Below are positions 37,501-51,290 of a stretch of 64,000 bases of DNA, in pieces. The stretch is taken from NCBI RefSeq assembly GCF_003590095.1, contig NC_039502.1:2480001-2544000 (forward strand), given 5' to 3'. The notes beneath the pieces were generated by a model, which worked only from the letters and a program-made list of their open reading frames with translations, had not been told where the DNA came from and did not search any database. The first letter of the stretch is position 1. Every line of letters begins with the position of its first letter. A program made the translations under genes and the position numbers. The stretch is from Trichoplusia ni. Lineage: Eukaryota > Arthropoda > Insecta > Lepidoptera > Noctuidae.

Positions 37501-38019
37501 TGCTAAGAGTGCTAGTAATAGAACATAGGAAATATTTTTATAACGATCTTTATCTTTAGCTGCTGCATAAGACGATGTAAATCTCTATACCTATTATTTT
37601 ATTACACAACCCTTTAATGAGAGTATTTTTTATAACAACATTGATACATTAATATTTATAGTACCGACATCAATCTAATCATATAGGCATTTAAATCGTT
37701 TCCCTCATCAAGTGAACGTAATTAAACATAATAAGTGGATGATTGCACGTAATAAATATAATAGCAACGTTTAGTCGCACGGTTTGCTTTGATAGGTCAT
37801 AGGGTTTGTTATAAATGTGATATATTCATAGAAGACATATTATGAGAAATAAAGCCATCATCTCCTTATAAGTATTTCCTTTTAAATTAATATTGATAAA
37901 CTAGCCTGTGTCAGTCATAACAAAGTTTTTTCTTTAGGAAATAAATGAGTGTTTATTTTCTGTGATAATTATCTAGTCTTGCTTGTTAACGTAAACATTT
38001 TTCACCTAATAACCTTAAT

Positions 38020-38400
38020 TGTAAAGGCGTAGAGCCCAGTTGACCTTTTTGTTTTGGTAAGGCGGGCGCTCTCTTGGGATGGTAGCGTGTACTTTAGGTA
38101 AATCATGCGGTACCCACAGCGGGGGGCCACATTCGGTGCTCTAAATGTGGTCCCAATATGAGGCCGACGCTCTTTACACGTCGGCCTCCACACAACAGCA
38201 GACAGTGTCCTACCGGCCCGCAGTACTGGCCGTTGGAAGCCCGCGGTCCGTGTATGAAGATTGCAACGCATTGCCATACAACGACATAAAAACGCGGATG
38301 ACGTAGCACGGCGGTACAGGTTTAGTCAGTAAAAGTTTGACACAGCCCATTTCCTCCTCCGAGGGAGTGGGTGTCCATGAAGATTCCCCCGCCTTAACAA
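38020..38400 (-). mobile_element. GC-rich retroelement-like fragment
   Basis: This is an abrupt GC-rich island in AT-rich DNA. On the minus strand it starts GCGGGGGAATCTTCATGGAC, contains TGGGCTGTGTCAAACTTTTA and CTGACTAAACCTG, and ends in a CAACTGGGCTCTAC region. The base composition and motifs suggest part of a non-LTR retrotransposon. No reverse-transcriptase domain is present in the fragment. The orientation is uncertain. Confidence 0.45.
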
Positions 38401-41014
38401 AAAAAATGGTATGTCATGCGTTACATGGGATTTTGCATTAGTGATATTCATAGATAACAGATTTCCCACGTAAGGGACAGAGAAATTATATGAAATTTCT
38501 CTCCAGGGAAATATATCTAATTCGCAGATAAAATGAAGCCTTAAAAATCATGAAACTCTTTAAACCCTTTGGTCGAAGTCACGTGATGTAACAAGGAAAG
38601 TCAAAAAGGATTTTAAGTTCCACTTTCCCTTTTACTTTAAACAAAATTCAGAGTACCTTCGACCGAGCTGACTTTATGCTTGGGCTTTACATAACATTTT
38701 GTTGGGAAATCCCGATAATTTAACGTCCTTCGGATGACGGTTCCAAGGATACCTATCCAGCTGTGTTGATTGAAAAGGTTTGTTTATGCTATGATATTTT
38801 TTTCACATTCACATTTATTACCATAAAGAGAACAAATTAAATAACAAAAGCAAATAGAACACATTTCTGCTGATGACGATGACCTAGAAAGTAACCGAAT
38901 AAAGTTCTATTCTAAATCAAGTGATTCAGTTTAATTTTGCCTTGTATTTACTTACAGCTTTGATAGGATGTTTTCCATTAACTGTTTTTGCTAGTCTTGT
39001 ATTTGTTGTAAGTTACTATTTGTAAACTAGGACACTATCAGAATTTAGTAAGCCATAGTTAAGTAGCCCAAGTGATTATGGTTGCAAAATTTCATTTGGA
39101 AACTATTATTTTCGATTATAAAACCTAATGGTTGTAACAATTTAGTTGTAATTATTAATTTAATAGTAGTTTTGTCTATAAAAGTTGCGCCATTGACAGA
39201 TAGGAACAATTTTGTGCTTGACTTGGGGGGTCCGAACGGACTACGGACTACGTAAGTGCGTAATAATTTAAACACAGCAATTGACATATAATCGAAATGT
39301 AATTTTGATTACCTTACGCGTAATTCAGTATATGCTATAAAAAATATTACGTAATTTTGTGGCTATGATAATTATGAAGTTCCTATTTTTTTTTTGCAAA
39401 ATAATGTATTTTATTGAATTGATGTCTGAATGTGTACAATAATATACGTTGCTTAGTTTTACAATAGTCAATCTTATGTCTTTGGAACAAAGTTACTTTT
39501 AATAACCACACACTATGATGATATGAGCGAAATACAGTCCGTGTAATCATGAGAGTACGCAATTTATTCATTTGTTTAAAACCATCATAATGACGTATAA
39601 TATCGGTATAACATCCGGTGCTTTGTTCGGAATCAGTTCTTGCTTACATAATTTCCATTTCAAACAAAGTAGGTTTCTGACATCGATAAAACGAGAACCA
39701 GTTAGTCCAGCCATTATAGGCAAGAAACACTAAAAATTCCTTTATCCTATTCAGGAGAATGTTGCCTATTTCGGAACTAACTATTTAGGTTTGCCAACAT
39801 CTTGTACTATGATAGTTTACGTGGTACTTTCCTGATAGCTTATTATGAGCTTTTAGGGTAGGGCTGTTGCTTTTATGGAAAGGGACGCACGTATGCTCAA
39901 TGTAGAGCGTTCTCTCGCTTGAACGATAAGAACTGTTCTGCTTCACGTGTCCATAGTACAGTCACTACGGTATCTACTAAGACTTAAAACGTCTTAATTA
40001 TATAATATGTGGGTGTAACCTTCCCTAATGACGGATAGTTAAGTGATTATAATTACACATTCGAGAGACTTGATTAGCAGGAACTACGGTCCAATTTGTT
40101 AGTATAATTTTATTGATATGTAAATGTAGGGTGAGCGCTCTGATTTCACCTCATTAATCCACATGATTCTTACAAGCAGGCGGTTCATTATTTACGTAGG
40201 TACTTTATGACTTGTTGAAAACCCTGTTCGAATCGTCTGACGTTCTATTACCACGTTTAAAAGTAATAGTATTATGATGTGGAAGCGTAACAGAGTAATA
40301 CTCAGCGTAGAGCAGCATCTCCCTTTAACACCCACAAAAATATTACTTATGATGTGATGGCAGGAACCCAGGTCCATACTTGAATACTCTTGACTTACAC
40401 AAGTGTATAATAAGTACCTACTGCTTCCAAAGTTGTATTATTTTATAAGGTTTACTTGATTTGCGTATCCAATCTGAGTGAAATCAAACCACTTCCTTTT
40501 AAGCCTGTAGCGCAGATGACCATAACACAAAGTAAAAGTTTTGTGAATAATGTTTATGATGCAACCAATCCTTTTATAGGCTCTGCTATCTATCAGCATA
40601 ATAGATTATCCAAAATAAATCTTTACACGTATTAATAAGGCGCTTATAATAAACGAAACATATTTTATTACCACTTATAAGGTACCTATAGACCGAAGTT
40701 TCTCTGTATAACTGCTTCAGTTTTATTTCCAAAGCTGGTTGTACATCTGGAATTTCGACGTCTTGTGGTTTTATATTTAAAGCCTCGATCGACGGAGTTT
40801 TTATTAGTTTTTGACCTCTGCGAGCTCATACGCAAACCAATGGTTAACTAGTACGAGGGTGCAAGCTAAGTGAATCAGCTAGCCCATCGACCTCACTGTA
40901 TAGAATCGTTGAGTCAAGGAGACCACGCCTCGCTTGCACCGATTCTGGTTTTTAAGACACACAGGCGAAAAGTGTGGACAATAATTATAATTCAATGACT
41001 TTTATTTTTACAAG
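38401..41014. other. Non-coding stretch
   Basis: I see no supported gene. It contains copy 2 of the short dispersed repeat (40,279-40,335). A minus-strand splice donor-like site (AAAGCT|GTAAGTAAA) lies near 38,950 without supporting coding sequence. Confidence 0.4.
40279..40335 (+). repeat. Short dispersed repeat, copy 2 (plus)
   Basis: GTGGAAGCGTAACAGAGTAA followed by a TAGAGCA...CATCTCCCTTT segment aligns with the copies at 37,123-37,173 (minus) and 61,766-61,830 (plus). Confidence 0.45.
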
Positions 41015-41095
41015 AAAATACCCATGTGTCTATCTTGTGGAGACCTATGTCCGGTAGTGGACGAATATGGACTGAAGAAGATATCTTTATTTTAA
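41015..41095 (+). mobile_element. LINE 3'-end relic
   Basis: TTGTGGAGACCTATGTCCGG followed by TAGTGGACGAATATGGACTG matches the characteristic tail of several lepidopteran non-LTR elements (usually ...CAGCAGTGGACG...). Only the tail is recognisable; no coding sequence remains. Confidence 0.55.
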
Positions 41096-44000
41096 TTTTT
41101 CGTTCATATTTGGATTGAGGAAGCTAGATATTTCATGAAAGAAGACTAAACTTTTGGCAAGAACTTTCGCAAAATTTATGTTTTTACTTAATGTCTGTCA
41201 TTTATTATCACGTAACCGCTACAGTTACAAAGGTGAACATGAATACTTTATTGGACTGAAATACATTCTCTTGTTTTCACCTACATTGTTTTCTTAAGGT
41301 ATTTTTTATTACTTCAAGGGTTATCCATCATTCTTATTATAAATAATCTTGTACAACGGTTTTGGTGTAGGCTCAAAAGCAAGGATGCTGTACCACCCAC
41401 ATCGTTGTACATATTTATCTCTTAACGTCATTATCATTGTATGGGAATGTCAATCAGACTTAGAACAATGAGAGATCATAACGAGGATTAATTCATATGC
41501 GTATGAAGTGTAAATGCATGGTAATTATAATATACCTTGAGATTTCAATTTTGCATATTTGTTGGTAGAATTCAAAATGGAAGCTCTAACATAAAGTAGA
41601 TTTTTCACGTAGTTTAATAACTTTTAACGTCTGATGAACATCAAATCTATTTAGATTTATTGATGGCAATGCTTACGACCTTTTTGCTCAACTAAAAGTA
41701 AGATGGACGCTGTGACCGTATTTACGTCAATTCAACTCAGCAATGCCTACCATTGTTAGCTCCGTGATGCTTTAAGAAATCACCAAGGCTGTTGCTTAGC
41801 AACCGTTGCTTTTTTTTCGAAACAGTAGGTCACAGTTTACAACACGATACGGTTTGATGGATTGACATGCGACCGGTGTTTGTCTAGATAAGTTCGATGT
41901 TTAAATTGAAAGTAGATTGTTTTAAGTTGTTTTTTCTAAATTTTCTGTTTGTGTGTATACAACCTGTTTAGTTATTGCCTATGCTTTTGTACATGTTTAT
42001 TCTTAAACTGTTTTTAAAGGCATTCATGTTATGCCTAAAAATGTAGCAATTGTGTGACTTAAGCTGTTCTAAATTTGTGTTTTTAGGATGTCACCTAAAC
42101 AAATCTATTACCAAAGAGGCAAAGACCATGCGAAAATCCATTAAAGTTTGCAATACTTGTTCTATTATTACCTTGTGAACGATTGTTTAAAGTCAAAGCT
42201 TAATTTTTATTATAAAACAATAACAATGGACTAGGTTCTGGTAAAGTTCACATCCGTCAAGGCAAACTTACGAGATAATTGATAATTGCTTGGGCGGAGA
42301 AGATGTTGATGTAAATCGCGTTTAGCAATTGCTTTATTAACGAAATTTATGAGGTTCGTTCCTTAAAACAATACAATTTATGTGACTGGCACTTTTTTAA
42401 TCTAATTAAACAATACGCTTCCTCTTCTATTTTACTTCACAATGTTTTTTAAGTCGAAGGTCTAAGTCTCCAAGTCTAAGTAGTTGAGGTCTTTGCTTGC
42501 GAAACTTTATTTAATAAAATTGGTGTCTAAAATAATATTTATAACAACACATAATGCTTGCAAAGCCGGTATTTGTTTGAAAAAAAACAGCAATTTATTT
42601 GAAATGCTAAAAATACACAGTAAAATAAATTTAATTCATTACTAAAATAATTAAATGCTTAATTATTCTCTTGCAACTCATGTTCACAGTAACATGCCCG
42701 TTTTTTACCAGTTTATTTAATTTGTGTGTTAATTTACCAAAAATAAGAATAAAATTGTCTAGAAAAAATTGAGTAAATATCCTTTGCAACTAATTTCTTG
42801 TAGATGTTCCTGATTACTAAAATTTTCTAGCAATTTGAACAAAACTTGAAGCCCTACCTATGGTGTTGTGTTGAAAACGTTTACAATAGGTCGAGCACGC
42901 GGGTTGAATGTCGCGGTGATCACGCGCTATGCGCAGGCGCAGATTCTTATGCAGCTTTACCGTAGATTCCTTTGTTTTTATTTCCTTCCTTTATCGAATA
43001 TTTTGAGAATATTATTATTCTTTTTTAGACTCAATGTTTGCACTACTTCTTAAAAATAAGAGAGATAAGTGACTTGTTTATTACATTCGAAAATGGTTTT
43101 GATGTGTGGTGTATCGTTAAAATCCTTACATCACACCAGTATCTAAGTAGGTAAGTAAATATATTGAAATTATAGGAAAAATAATTGCAGCTTCGAGTAC
43201 GATTAGTGTTAATTTTCTAATTATCCGGTTTCATTTAATTATCTCCTTGTTAGATCTAATTTATTTTGTTTAGTAGAATCGAGCAATAGGAACAAGAGAA
43301 AGGTCATTTTCTAACCTTGTTTCTGTATCTTTTTATTTTTATTCTATAAAATATGTCAATTAGGTGGTCTATTGTGTACCTATAAATTGGAATTATGGGT
43401 ATCGGGTAGCATAGCCTTATACCAAGCAAGAGGTAACCGAATATTTTTAGACGTACATTTAATTTGTCTTGGAACTAAATAAGGTAAACGATCATACAAT
43501 GGAGAATCTAAATCGTGTTGTGTAAATAAACGACTAATTTTGGTGGTAGGTACCTATGTTTGATTTGGTAATTTTTATTATTGGTTTTAGTTGCGTTTGA
43601 TTTTTAAATCTAGTTTTGATATGATACAAAAAGACTAGGAATACTTTGGTGTGTTTACCTAACCTACCTTTTTCTTTAAGTTACCAGCGGAGTTATTTAA
43701 TTCATCACGTGACTGCAAACTGTGACAGTGACCTTAAGGCGTACATATTTTTTAGTTTTTGATCGTCGACCTTCTGTTAATTAAAAATCTTTGGTGGGAA
43801 AAAATGTTTCAGATATTTTTACTTTTAATAATTATTTTATTTCATTGCCGTACCCTTCCACGCATTCTGGAATCGTGTTATCGTTTATTTGTATACAGTA
43901 TGTAAGAATTTATTTATGACATATTGCTTGTAATGTTAAGCGTGGTGTGAAATATGTAATATTAATAACATTACTGGGGAATATTACGCATGCCGTAAGA

Positions 44001-46247
44001 AATATTAATAGTATTTTGGTGTTTCTATAGACCTACCACCATCTCTTAAAATATGGATACTACATTTGTGTATGCGAGATGCCGTTCTGCACACAACAGT
44101 CATACAGAGACGAGGTGGTAGGAGATACACGATAAACCGCCGTAATTATTTCAGGCAGTAAATAAGAACAAAACAAGAGAACGTAGTACAAACTGCGTGA
44201 GCGTGTCGTTCATTCAAGATTATTTATCGGGTCATTGTGAAGCTCACGAAAACGAGGTCCTTGAACTATCGGACAAATGTCTACAACACACTGAATGTCA
44301 AGTAGATGGCACTCGGGGAAGTCAGTTTACTCAACACAACAGCTATGTAAACAGGACTTGATAGAACATTAAAACACCAACTCGCACGTACTTGATATTC
44401 ACAGCTAATGATGTTATTTCTATCCTAAAATTACACAGCGCATAATTCGTTAGTTGACCCAAATTCTCATTGACATTTCAATTTCGAGCACTACTAAACA
44501 ATGGTGTCATGTGTTTGATTAACACACGGTAGTTATTACAAAAATGTGCACAAAACGCGTTATATCGTGTCTTAATCGTAGTGTCAAATTGTTCCGGTAT
44601 ATTTCTGTAAAAATACCTAATCGCAAAATGTGCGTTGCGGAATAGCGCGTGCTTAGGCTTAGTCACGCTAGTTTTTTTTTCTACAACTTTTTACTCTATC
44701 TATTGACCTTGGACTAATTGTGTGGTGACTTTCTAAATTTGTAATGTTTTTGTTATTTGCCGGAACGAAAATTTGATATTCAATAGAGTATTATATTCCA
44801 GTATTCCGTTACAAATAACCATTTCTATACTATATCGCAGCTGAATGCTTCGTATTTTGACGCACGTTTTATCTTCTCATTAAGTTACTTTTGTTCAAAG
44901 TTGATCTAGGTTTTAAATGTTAAAATCTAGTCTTAGCTGTCGTCTTGTCGCTCTTAACGAGGTGTAAGAATCAAGTGAGGACAGCGGATTGCTACATTGC
45001 CTGCAAGCGATGGGTCAGCAACCTAAATCTTGTGCAATATTGCAGTTTTTAAATACATCGCCGGTATTTCGATCGATATCAATATATGCGGTGCTGGTTT
45101 CATTTGAAGCCCGCTTGTTGTAATTATCGCGCATAATTAATTTATAACTTTCACACGTTGCGATTTATAGCACAGATTGTTGATATTTCGTAATGTTTTT
45201 ATGATGGAATGTGACCGATGGCTGATGTAGTTAAAAGGCAGAAAAATAAAGAGTCTAAAGACCTATCTACATGTGATCTACATGCAAAAGAAATTTGTGG
45301 TAAGCTGCACTTTTATTAGAAAGATAAGGAATATTCTACACTGTCTGGTGTATCTTACCCTGTCCACTCTACTTTGCAAACTATGTAGGTACTTAAAGTT
45401 GCATAGTAAGCATTCCGGTTTCTGAAGCAATTTAATTATCTTAAATTCTTTGCAAAAACTCGACAACCTTGACTGAAAGAACTATTTTACTTAAATTCAA
45501 GGATAAATTAGTCAATTGAGGTGTGAAATAAGAATTAATTGCAGAAAATTGCTTTGAGAACGAAGATCATGCATAAATCCCAGATATATTATAAAATTTA
45601 AAATCACTAGCTATATGTTACACGTATTCTTGTGTACCAAGTAATTTTTGTAATTGCCTTGGATTGAACAAATTTTAAACAAACTAAAACAAAAAAAATG
45701 TATTTAAATTAATAAACAAATGACTGAACCAAAAAGAATATGTATTCCGTAACATGAGCAAATATTTTAAACAGTTTCATTTGTTTTAATGCTTATTATA
45801 AAGATAAATTATGAATGGTGAATCTGTTAATAAATGTTACCTGGTAAACAATTAGAAAGTGAAAACAATCACGTACAAAAGTGATATAGTAAGAGTATGT
45901 CGTGCCCTTGACCGCGGCGAACAATGGCTGGCGTGTTAGACGCCTCATAATTCACTGTGGGAACTTCTTGCTTAGTGATTATTTAGGACACAGTCATGTA
46001 TGGGTTTACATTTCATGAGTACGGATGGACTAAGGACGGTTGTTAAGTAGTTAGAGGAAAAGAATGAAATAGATGTCTAAGTTTTTTTGATTACATATTG
46101 TGAGGACTTCTTTTATTTCCTTTGGGATCGATGATATAAATAAGTAATAAAAATAAAAGTTATTAAAACTTATTACGTATTACATTATTAATATTTTTTT
46201 AGTAAAATCGGACCCCTAACTAAATCATACGTTTATGTGCGGCTCAT
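41096..46247. other. Non-coding stretch
   Basis: I see no supported gene. A short GC-rich patch at 42,885-42,960 (GCACGCGGGTTG ... GCGCAGGCGCAGA) may be a repeat fragment or a regulatory site. A strong minus-strand donor-like site lies near 42,270. Confidence 0.4.
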
Positions 46248-46316
46248 TCAGGAAACCCGAAACAATTTCCTTACTAATGGATATGGTGAAACTTGCTTCT
46301 CAGGGAACAAACAGGC

Positions 46317-46376
46317 AAGTGTCATGTCAATAAAGATTATTATTGTACCAAGGTAATAATCTTTATAGTGACACTT
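46317..46376. repeat. 60-bp inverted repeat (hairpin)
   Basis: AAGTGTCA at 46,317 pairs with TGACACTT at 46,369-46,376, and the inner ATAAAGATTATTA pairs with TAATAATCTTTAT. The arms are imperfect only at a few positions and leave a small loop near 46,346. It could be a foldback insertion or a small structured RNA. Confidence 0.45.
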
Positions 46377-46399
46377 CGTAAAGCTATAAACTATAGAGT

Positions 46400-46528
46400 T
46401 CAGAGATCGCAAACCGTTGGTTGCTAGTGTACTACTGACAGTTTGGCAGTTTCCTAGTGCGTTACACGCGAACACTTGTAACCGTCCCTCAGTTGACTCT
46501 TGACTCGTCGTCAGGAGTAACAAACGAT
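46400..46528 (-). other. Possible immunoglobulin-domain exon fragment
   Basis: On the minus strand a good acceptor (AAATTATCCCAG|ATCG) opens a frame that includes SQESTEGRLQVFACNALGNC. The spacing E-G-x-[Y]-x-[C]-x-A-x-N-x-x-G is that of the F-G strands of an Ig I-set domain, with Leu and Val in place of Tyr and Cys. The match is to one short motif only, no donor is clear, and no other Ig exon is visible nearby. Chance cannot be excluded. Confidence 0.25.
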
Positions 46529-49500
46529 CTGGGATAATTTGCTTTGTTCCGTAATTAATTTTGAAACCAAATTAACTTTAAATTTCATCACAGTTGTGTT
46601 TGCGCTTGTATGGAGTAGCAAATTCGTCTCCTGTCTAGCCTGTCACTGTTTTTCTATTAAAGTAGAGTTGCTTTAACTTGACTCAGGATCTGTTAAAAGA
46701 AAAGGTACCTACATATGTCTTTTGAAAAAAAAGACACGAACTTATAAAAATATTAAGTAGGTATGACAAAATCACAGTTATAAAATACGCCCTCGCCTTC
46801 TTGCTCTATAATTTCCTTTACCACATGATTTACTGCCAACAATAGTAGCAAGTTTTTATAACAGAATTAAAGTCACGACTGCGCTACATAAATAAATCAT
46901 AATATATTAAATGTTATTGAATTTAATTCCCGTTACATTACAATAATTTATTAAGCTAACGAAGCGAAATATTCCATTTGTTGTAGTGACGTCTTTGCCA
47001 CGAATACTGGCTTTAAAGGCTCATTCAGTAGTCATAGCGTAGGTACATGTCGAGTAAGTTGCTTTACATTGCCGGCCAATAAATATCACTTTTGATAACA
47101 AAGGTGCGCGACTCCGCAATGTATAACAACTCGCACGATTGTCGCGTCCTAACGAGTCTCAAGTCTCTTCTGAATCAGATAGAAGTATTTCATGTCATGT
47201 TATTTCTATTTACAATGAGTTGTAATGAGGTTTAATGACGTCATCAATAAGATAACTGTATTCTGACGTTTGTTTGAATTGTATGCTGAGATTTACCGCT
47301 AATGTCTAGCGAATATTTTTCAGTGAAAGGTGTTGGAGTTAACACGTATACCTTAAAGATATTTTTATGAGCATATAAAAATAAAATTGCAGTGTTACGT
47401 TTTTATTGGATTCTTTGACGTTTTATGGCACTTCTGTTACTCATATACACAGAATTCTGAATTGCCATCTCTAAAATAAAAGCCCTAAAACTAAAGGACA
47501 TACTTGTAAGGTAATATCCAGTGTGCCTTTCCGATTCACTTTCGTTTTCAGGTTGGTCGCTTGTAATCCTTACGAGAGGATTTTAAGCGGATTGTTGTGT
47601 AATAAGCTGATAATCTTATTCCAGATACCTGAACTTGCACTTACGTTTTTTTTAACTTTGTAGTAAGAATGGATTGTAGTTTATTAAAGAAATCGAAAAA
47701 AAACACAACATTTTTATACCTATATATTCAGATCAGTCCAGCTTACGAGATAACGATCTGAAATGAGGATTTTTAAAGTAAATGACTTCATTATTTTTTT
47801 TAAATATGTATTCAAATCACATGCATAGAGACACCCAGACTTAGGACAAGCATTCATGGAAGTATGGCTTACGAATCTCCTAAAATCTGTAGCAGTATTG
47901 TAGCTACTCTACAATTCAAACAAATCCAAGTTTAGGCATCCATTGTGCAATGTACTTGTAATTTACTAGAAAAACTACCTTGAACATTTATTTTTACGCT
48001 CTAGAAACAATCAGAGTTAGTTGACGCGTATTTCGCATTAAAGGTTGAACTGAACTACATTCGACTGACGTTAATTAAGATCGATAGATATATTATTATA
48101 ATAAGAGATTGAAATATTAAAGTTAAAATGAGGCAGTAGTTTAGTGAACCACAATGTATTGAGTGCAATGGTCTGATGTTGACGTAAAATAGGTACGTAA
48201 CAGAAGGTCAGTTTGGAGGAAGAACGGTTTGACGCTTGCCTAAAATATTTAAAAATATATATGTATAAAATATAAAAGCAATTTCTTAACTGATTCGACA
48301 TACTTTATTAAATTTATGCGTGATTTTAATCTCATTTTCCAATTTTCTATCGATAAGCCCTCAAAATGATGAGCTGTGTCTAATTTTACGGAAATACTTT
48401 CTAAAGCAATCTATTATTAAATTCACCGGGTACTTAATAGTATTATCAGTAATTTTATGTTACAAATATAGTAGCTATAAACCAGTGTATACGGGCCTGT
48501 GTTATGTTGCTCCGAGGGCTACACCGCTGGTAGAGTCGCTTCAACGTATTGGGCACCAATTATGCTAGTGCCAATTTAATCCAATTTCCATTCATTGACA
48601 ATTGTAAATAGCATAATTGGGGTCCTGAACTAACAAGTCATCATTTGTCGAAACTGACATTCCCTAACATTTGAAGTTTTTCATTTGTTTCCCATTCCAA
48701 TGCGACGTCAAAATTGACTAAATTACGGTTTTTTGTGAGTATTTTAATAGTGAGTCATTCCATAAACTTATATTTCTGTATTGATCATGTTATAGTGGTG
48801 CGGTTTGGCGAACAGTTAGATATTTGATGTTGAGAATATTTATGCAATAATTCTTAGTCAAACAGTGAGTCACAAGTCACAACAGACAGTTTTACCGAAC
48901 ACTGACATTGTTAGGTTTATTGCACTTCAAATTATATGTTCCTCCTTTATGGTATTTTGAATAATGTAAATGTTAATTTACAAGTATTTAAACTTTGTTT
49001 ATTGAATAAATCTTCTTTTCTTCGAATTAGTAGAGGAAAAATAGTGTATAATTAATTTAACGGTGAAATTTTACAAAATTATAACAATCAAGTACCTATT
49101 TAGTTGTACAAAGATGTAGACAACAAGCTTAGACTGTCCTGTACTTTATCGTCCTATTCATCATAAATACAGGTCTATAAAACCTCTGAACTAGTTGAGT
49201 CGCAATAAAGTAGATAACACACAGCTTTAGTATTATGAGAGTTCCTAAGCATTGACCATAAATCCTAAAATTAACTTTTTTTCGTAGCACTTTGTAGAGC
49301 GCCTTTATTTTTACACCGATACCATCAGATCCAACAATTGGGTAAACAGGTTACTACAGATCATCAACACCAGATACGACAGAAACAGGTTAGATCATCA
49401 AACTCTTACTTTCTAAACCCTACATGAGTCTGGTCGACCAGGAGTCTGCCAGACGTAGGTGTGGACTGAACAAGTCTCACTGAACCAGTTGTCTGGCATC

Positions 49501-50593
49501 TCTACAAGATTTCCTCTCGCACGGGAACAAGTTCTGATTCCTATATAGGCATATGCTATGTTCGATTGAAATTCCGCTTCCTGATGCTAGCTCGTGTAAC
49601 CTGTTAGTCGCCTGTTTATAGCTTTTCCTCGCAGCTGTTAGCCTTAAGCGTTAGTAAACATACGTAAGCGTAGAAGTGAAAGATTAACGTCATATATTTA
49701 ATGTGCGGTGATAAAAGATGATATATATGTATATTGCTTGTGTGTTCCTGGATCAATTCAGGTTACCTGATATAATCTATTAAAGTAAGAAGTGGAACTT
49801 AGATACAGCGCTCCACAGCCCCTCAGTAAAAAAGAAGAATCTATTTATATCAGCTAGAAAGATTACATTATGTTTATTATATTAAAAAAAAAGTTAGGAT
49901 AATGCCGGGTGAGAAAAGTACAGAAAAGTAGATAGAGCTGTGCTATAAGAAGAGCTGAAAAATGTATGAAGCCTTTAAACATAACTGAATGATTTAAATT
50001 CATAGGGGACGGGACGTTCTGCTACTATATCTACGGTACACTAGTACCTATGCCTATCATTTTGTAATAGTTTCGTTACGTCGACCAGTAATCGTAAAAT
50101 CCGTTTTTCTCACGCCTGTCGATTAGATAACTCAAATACGTATATGTTCGCTCACGCACTCTCTTCGTATAAATTTTATGGTAAAATATTGACTAAGCAA
50201 TAGTAAAATATATTTCACATACTTAGACAAATTTATATTTTTTTTTTACAGAGATATTTTAAGGAATTTGTTTTTCTTTCGGTTTTCCGGGTCCTCTTTA
50301 TGGACATACTGATTACAACTGAAGTTATGCCAAAGCAATGACGTTTAAAATTATGGCAGTGACCGTTACAGCTCTTTACGAAGGTTGAATGCATAAGATA
50401 TGTCGTTAGTTTCACGCACTCAGTAATTAAGAACACGACTTTATTATTTATAGAGTACTAAAATAAATATTAGATAAAGAAACAACGAGCCTTCGTAGTA
50501 ACTATAGTAGCCTTGATTAAGACATAATGTGTTCTATCAGAATAACTTCAAATAAGATCTTATCTAAATGAAAAATATGTTATATATAGTATA
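46529..50593. other. Non-coding stretch
   Basis: I see no supported gene. A GC-richer segment at 49,400-49,560 (CTGGTCGACCAG palindrome, AGTCTGCCAGACGTAGG) looks like an old dispersed repeat. A CpG-richer patch at 47,040-47,170 may be regulatory. Confidence 0.4.
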
Positions 50594-50836
50594 ATATTTC
50601 ACACAACGCCATCTAGTCTCAAACTAAGCAAAGCTTGTATTATGAGTACTAGACAATTGATAAACATACTTATAAACTTCTAAATATATACTATAGATAT
50701 AATAATACAGATAAATAACACCCAGAGACAGAACAAATGATCGTGCTTATCACACAAACATCTGTCCTGGGTGGGAATCGAACCCACGGCCTCCGGCATA
50801 GCAGTCAGGGCCACTAACCACCAGACCAACAGGCCA
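50594..50836 (-). mobile_element. tRNA-derived SINE, near full length
   Basis: On the minus strand it starts GGCCTGTTGGTCTGGTGGTT, an A-box-like head, and has a B box GGTTCGATTCC at 50,784-50,774. It continues with CCCAGGACAGATGTTTGTGT, then a tail with CTGGGTGTTATTTATCTG and AGACTAGATGGCGTTGTGTG. The head folds like a tRNA, but the body shows it is a retroposed SINE and not a tRNA gene. Transcription of such elements is by RNA polymerase III. No clear target-site duplication was found. Confidence 0.85.
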
Positions 50837-51290
50837 GTCATATACATATTCAGACTAATGTAAGCCCAGTAATTTAGACCAAGCTAGTAAATTGGCCTAA
50901 TCATATCAATCTACTTATAATGAAGCCGATATTTGCAAAAGCTACTCAACAGGCAATAGTTCGAGCCTTAGAGGTAAACTAGTGAATGTAATCTTATTTA
51001 ATCGTAGTAATTTACTTGCATACGGTAAATAAGGTCGTATGTCTTCTTTGTTTATGAAATAATATGGAGTTTTAACAAAGGCAATTGTAATACAAGGCTA
51101 AAGTTCGATAATGCGATACAGTTATTTCGTCTGCTCTGAAAACCATTATAAATGATTCAATCATTTATTCGCAATTTGAATTGTTAATTCGTTACGAAAA
51201 GAGTTTTGATAAAGGTACGATTACGAGTAAATAAAGGTATCTAAATAGGTAAGCTAAGTGTTGAGCTAAAAACATTTCTCTGAGATTATA

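Noticed and set aside
42270..42375. Minus-strand open frame ending in a strong donor (ATCTC|GTAAGTTT) as the middle exon
   Set aside because: It ends in the right phase (1), but its upstream acceptor is poor and would need phase 1 input, which the candidate first exon does not give.
42885..42960. GC-rich patch as the missing middle exon of the orphan gene
   Set aside because: It has an open frame on the minus strand, but no acceptor and donor pair with the needed phases (0 in, 1 out).
50760..50836. tRNA gene
   Set aside because: The tRNA-like head with A and B boxes runs on into a SINE body and tail, and the acceptor stem does not close properly. It is a retroposon.
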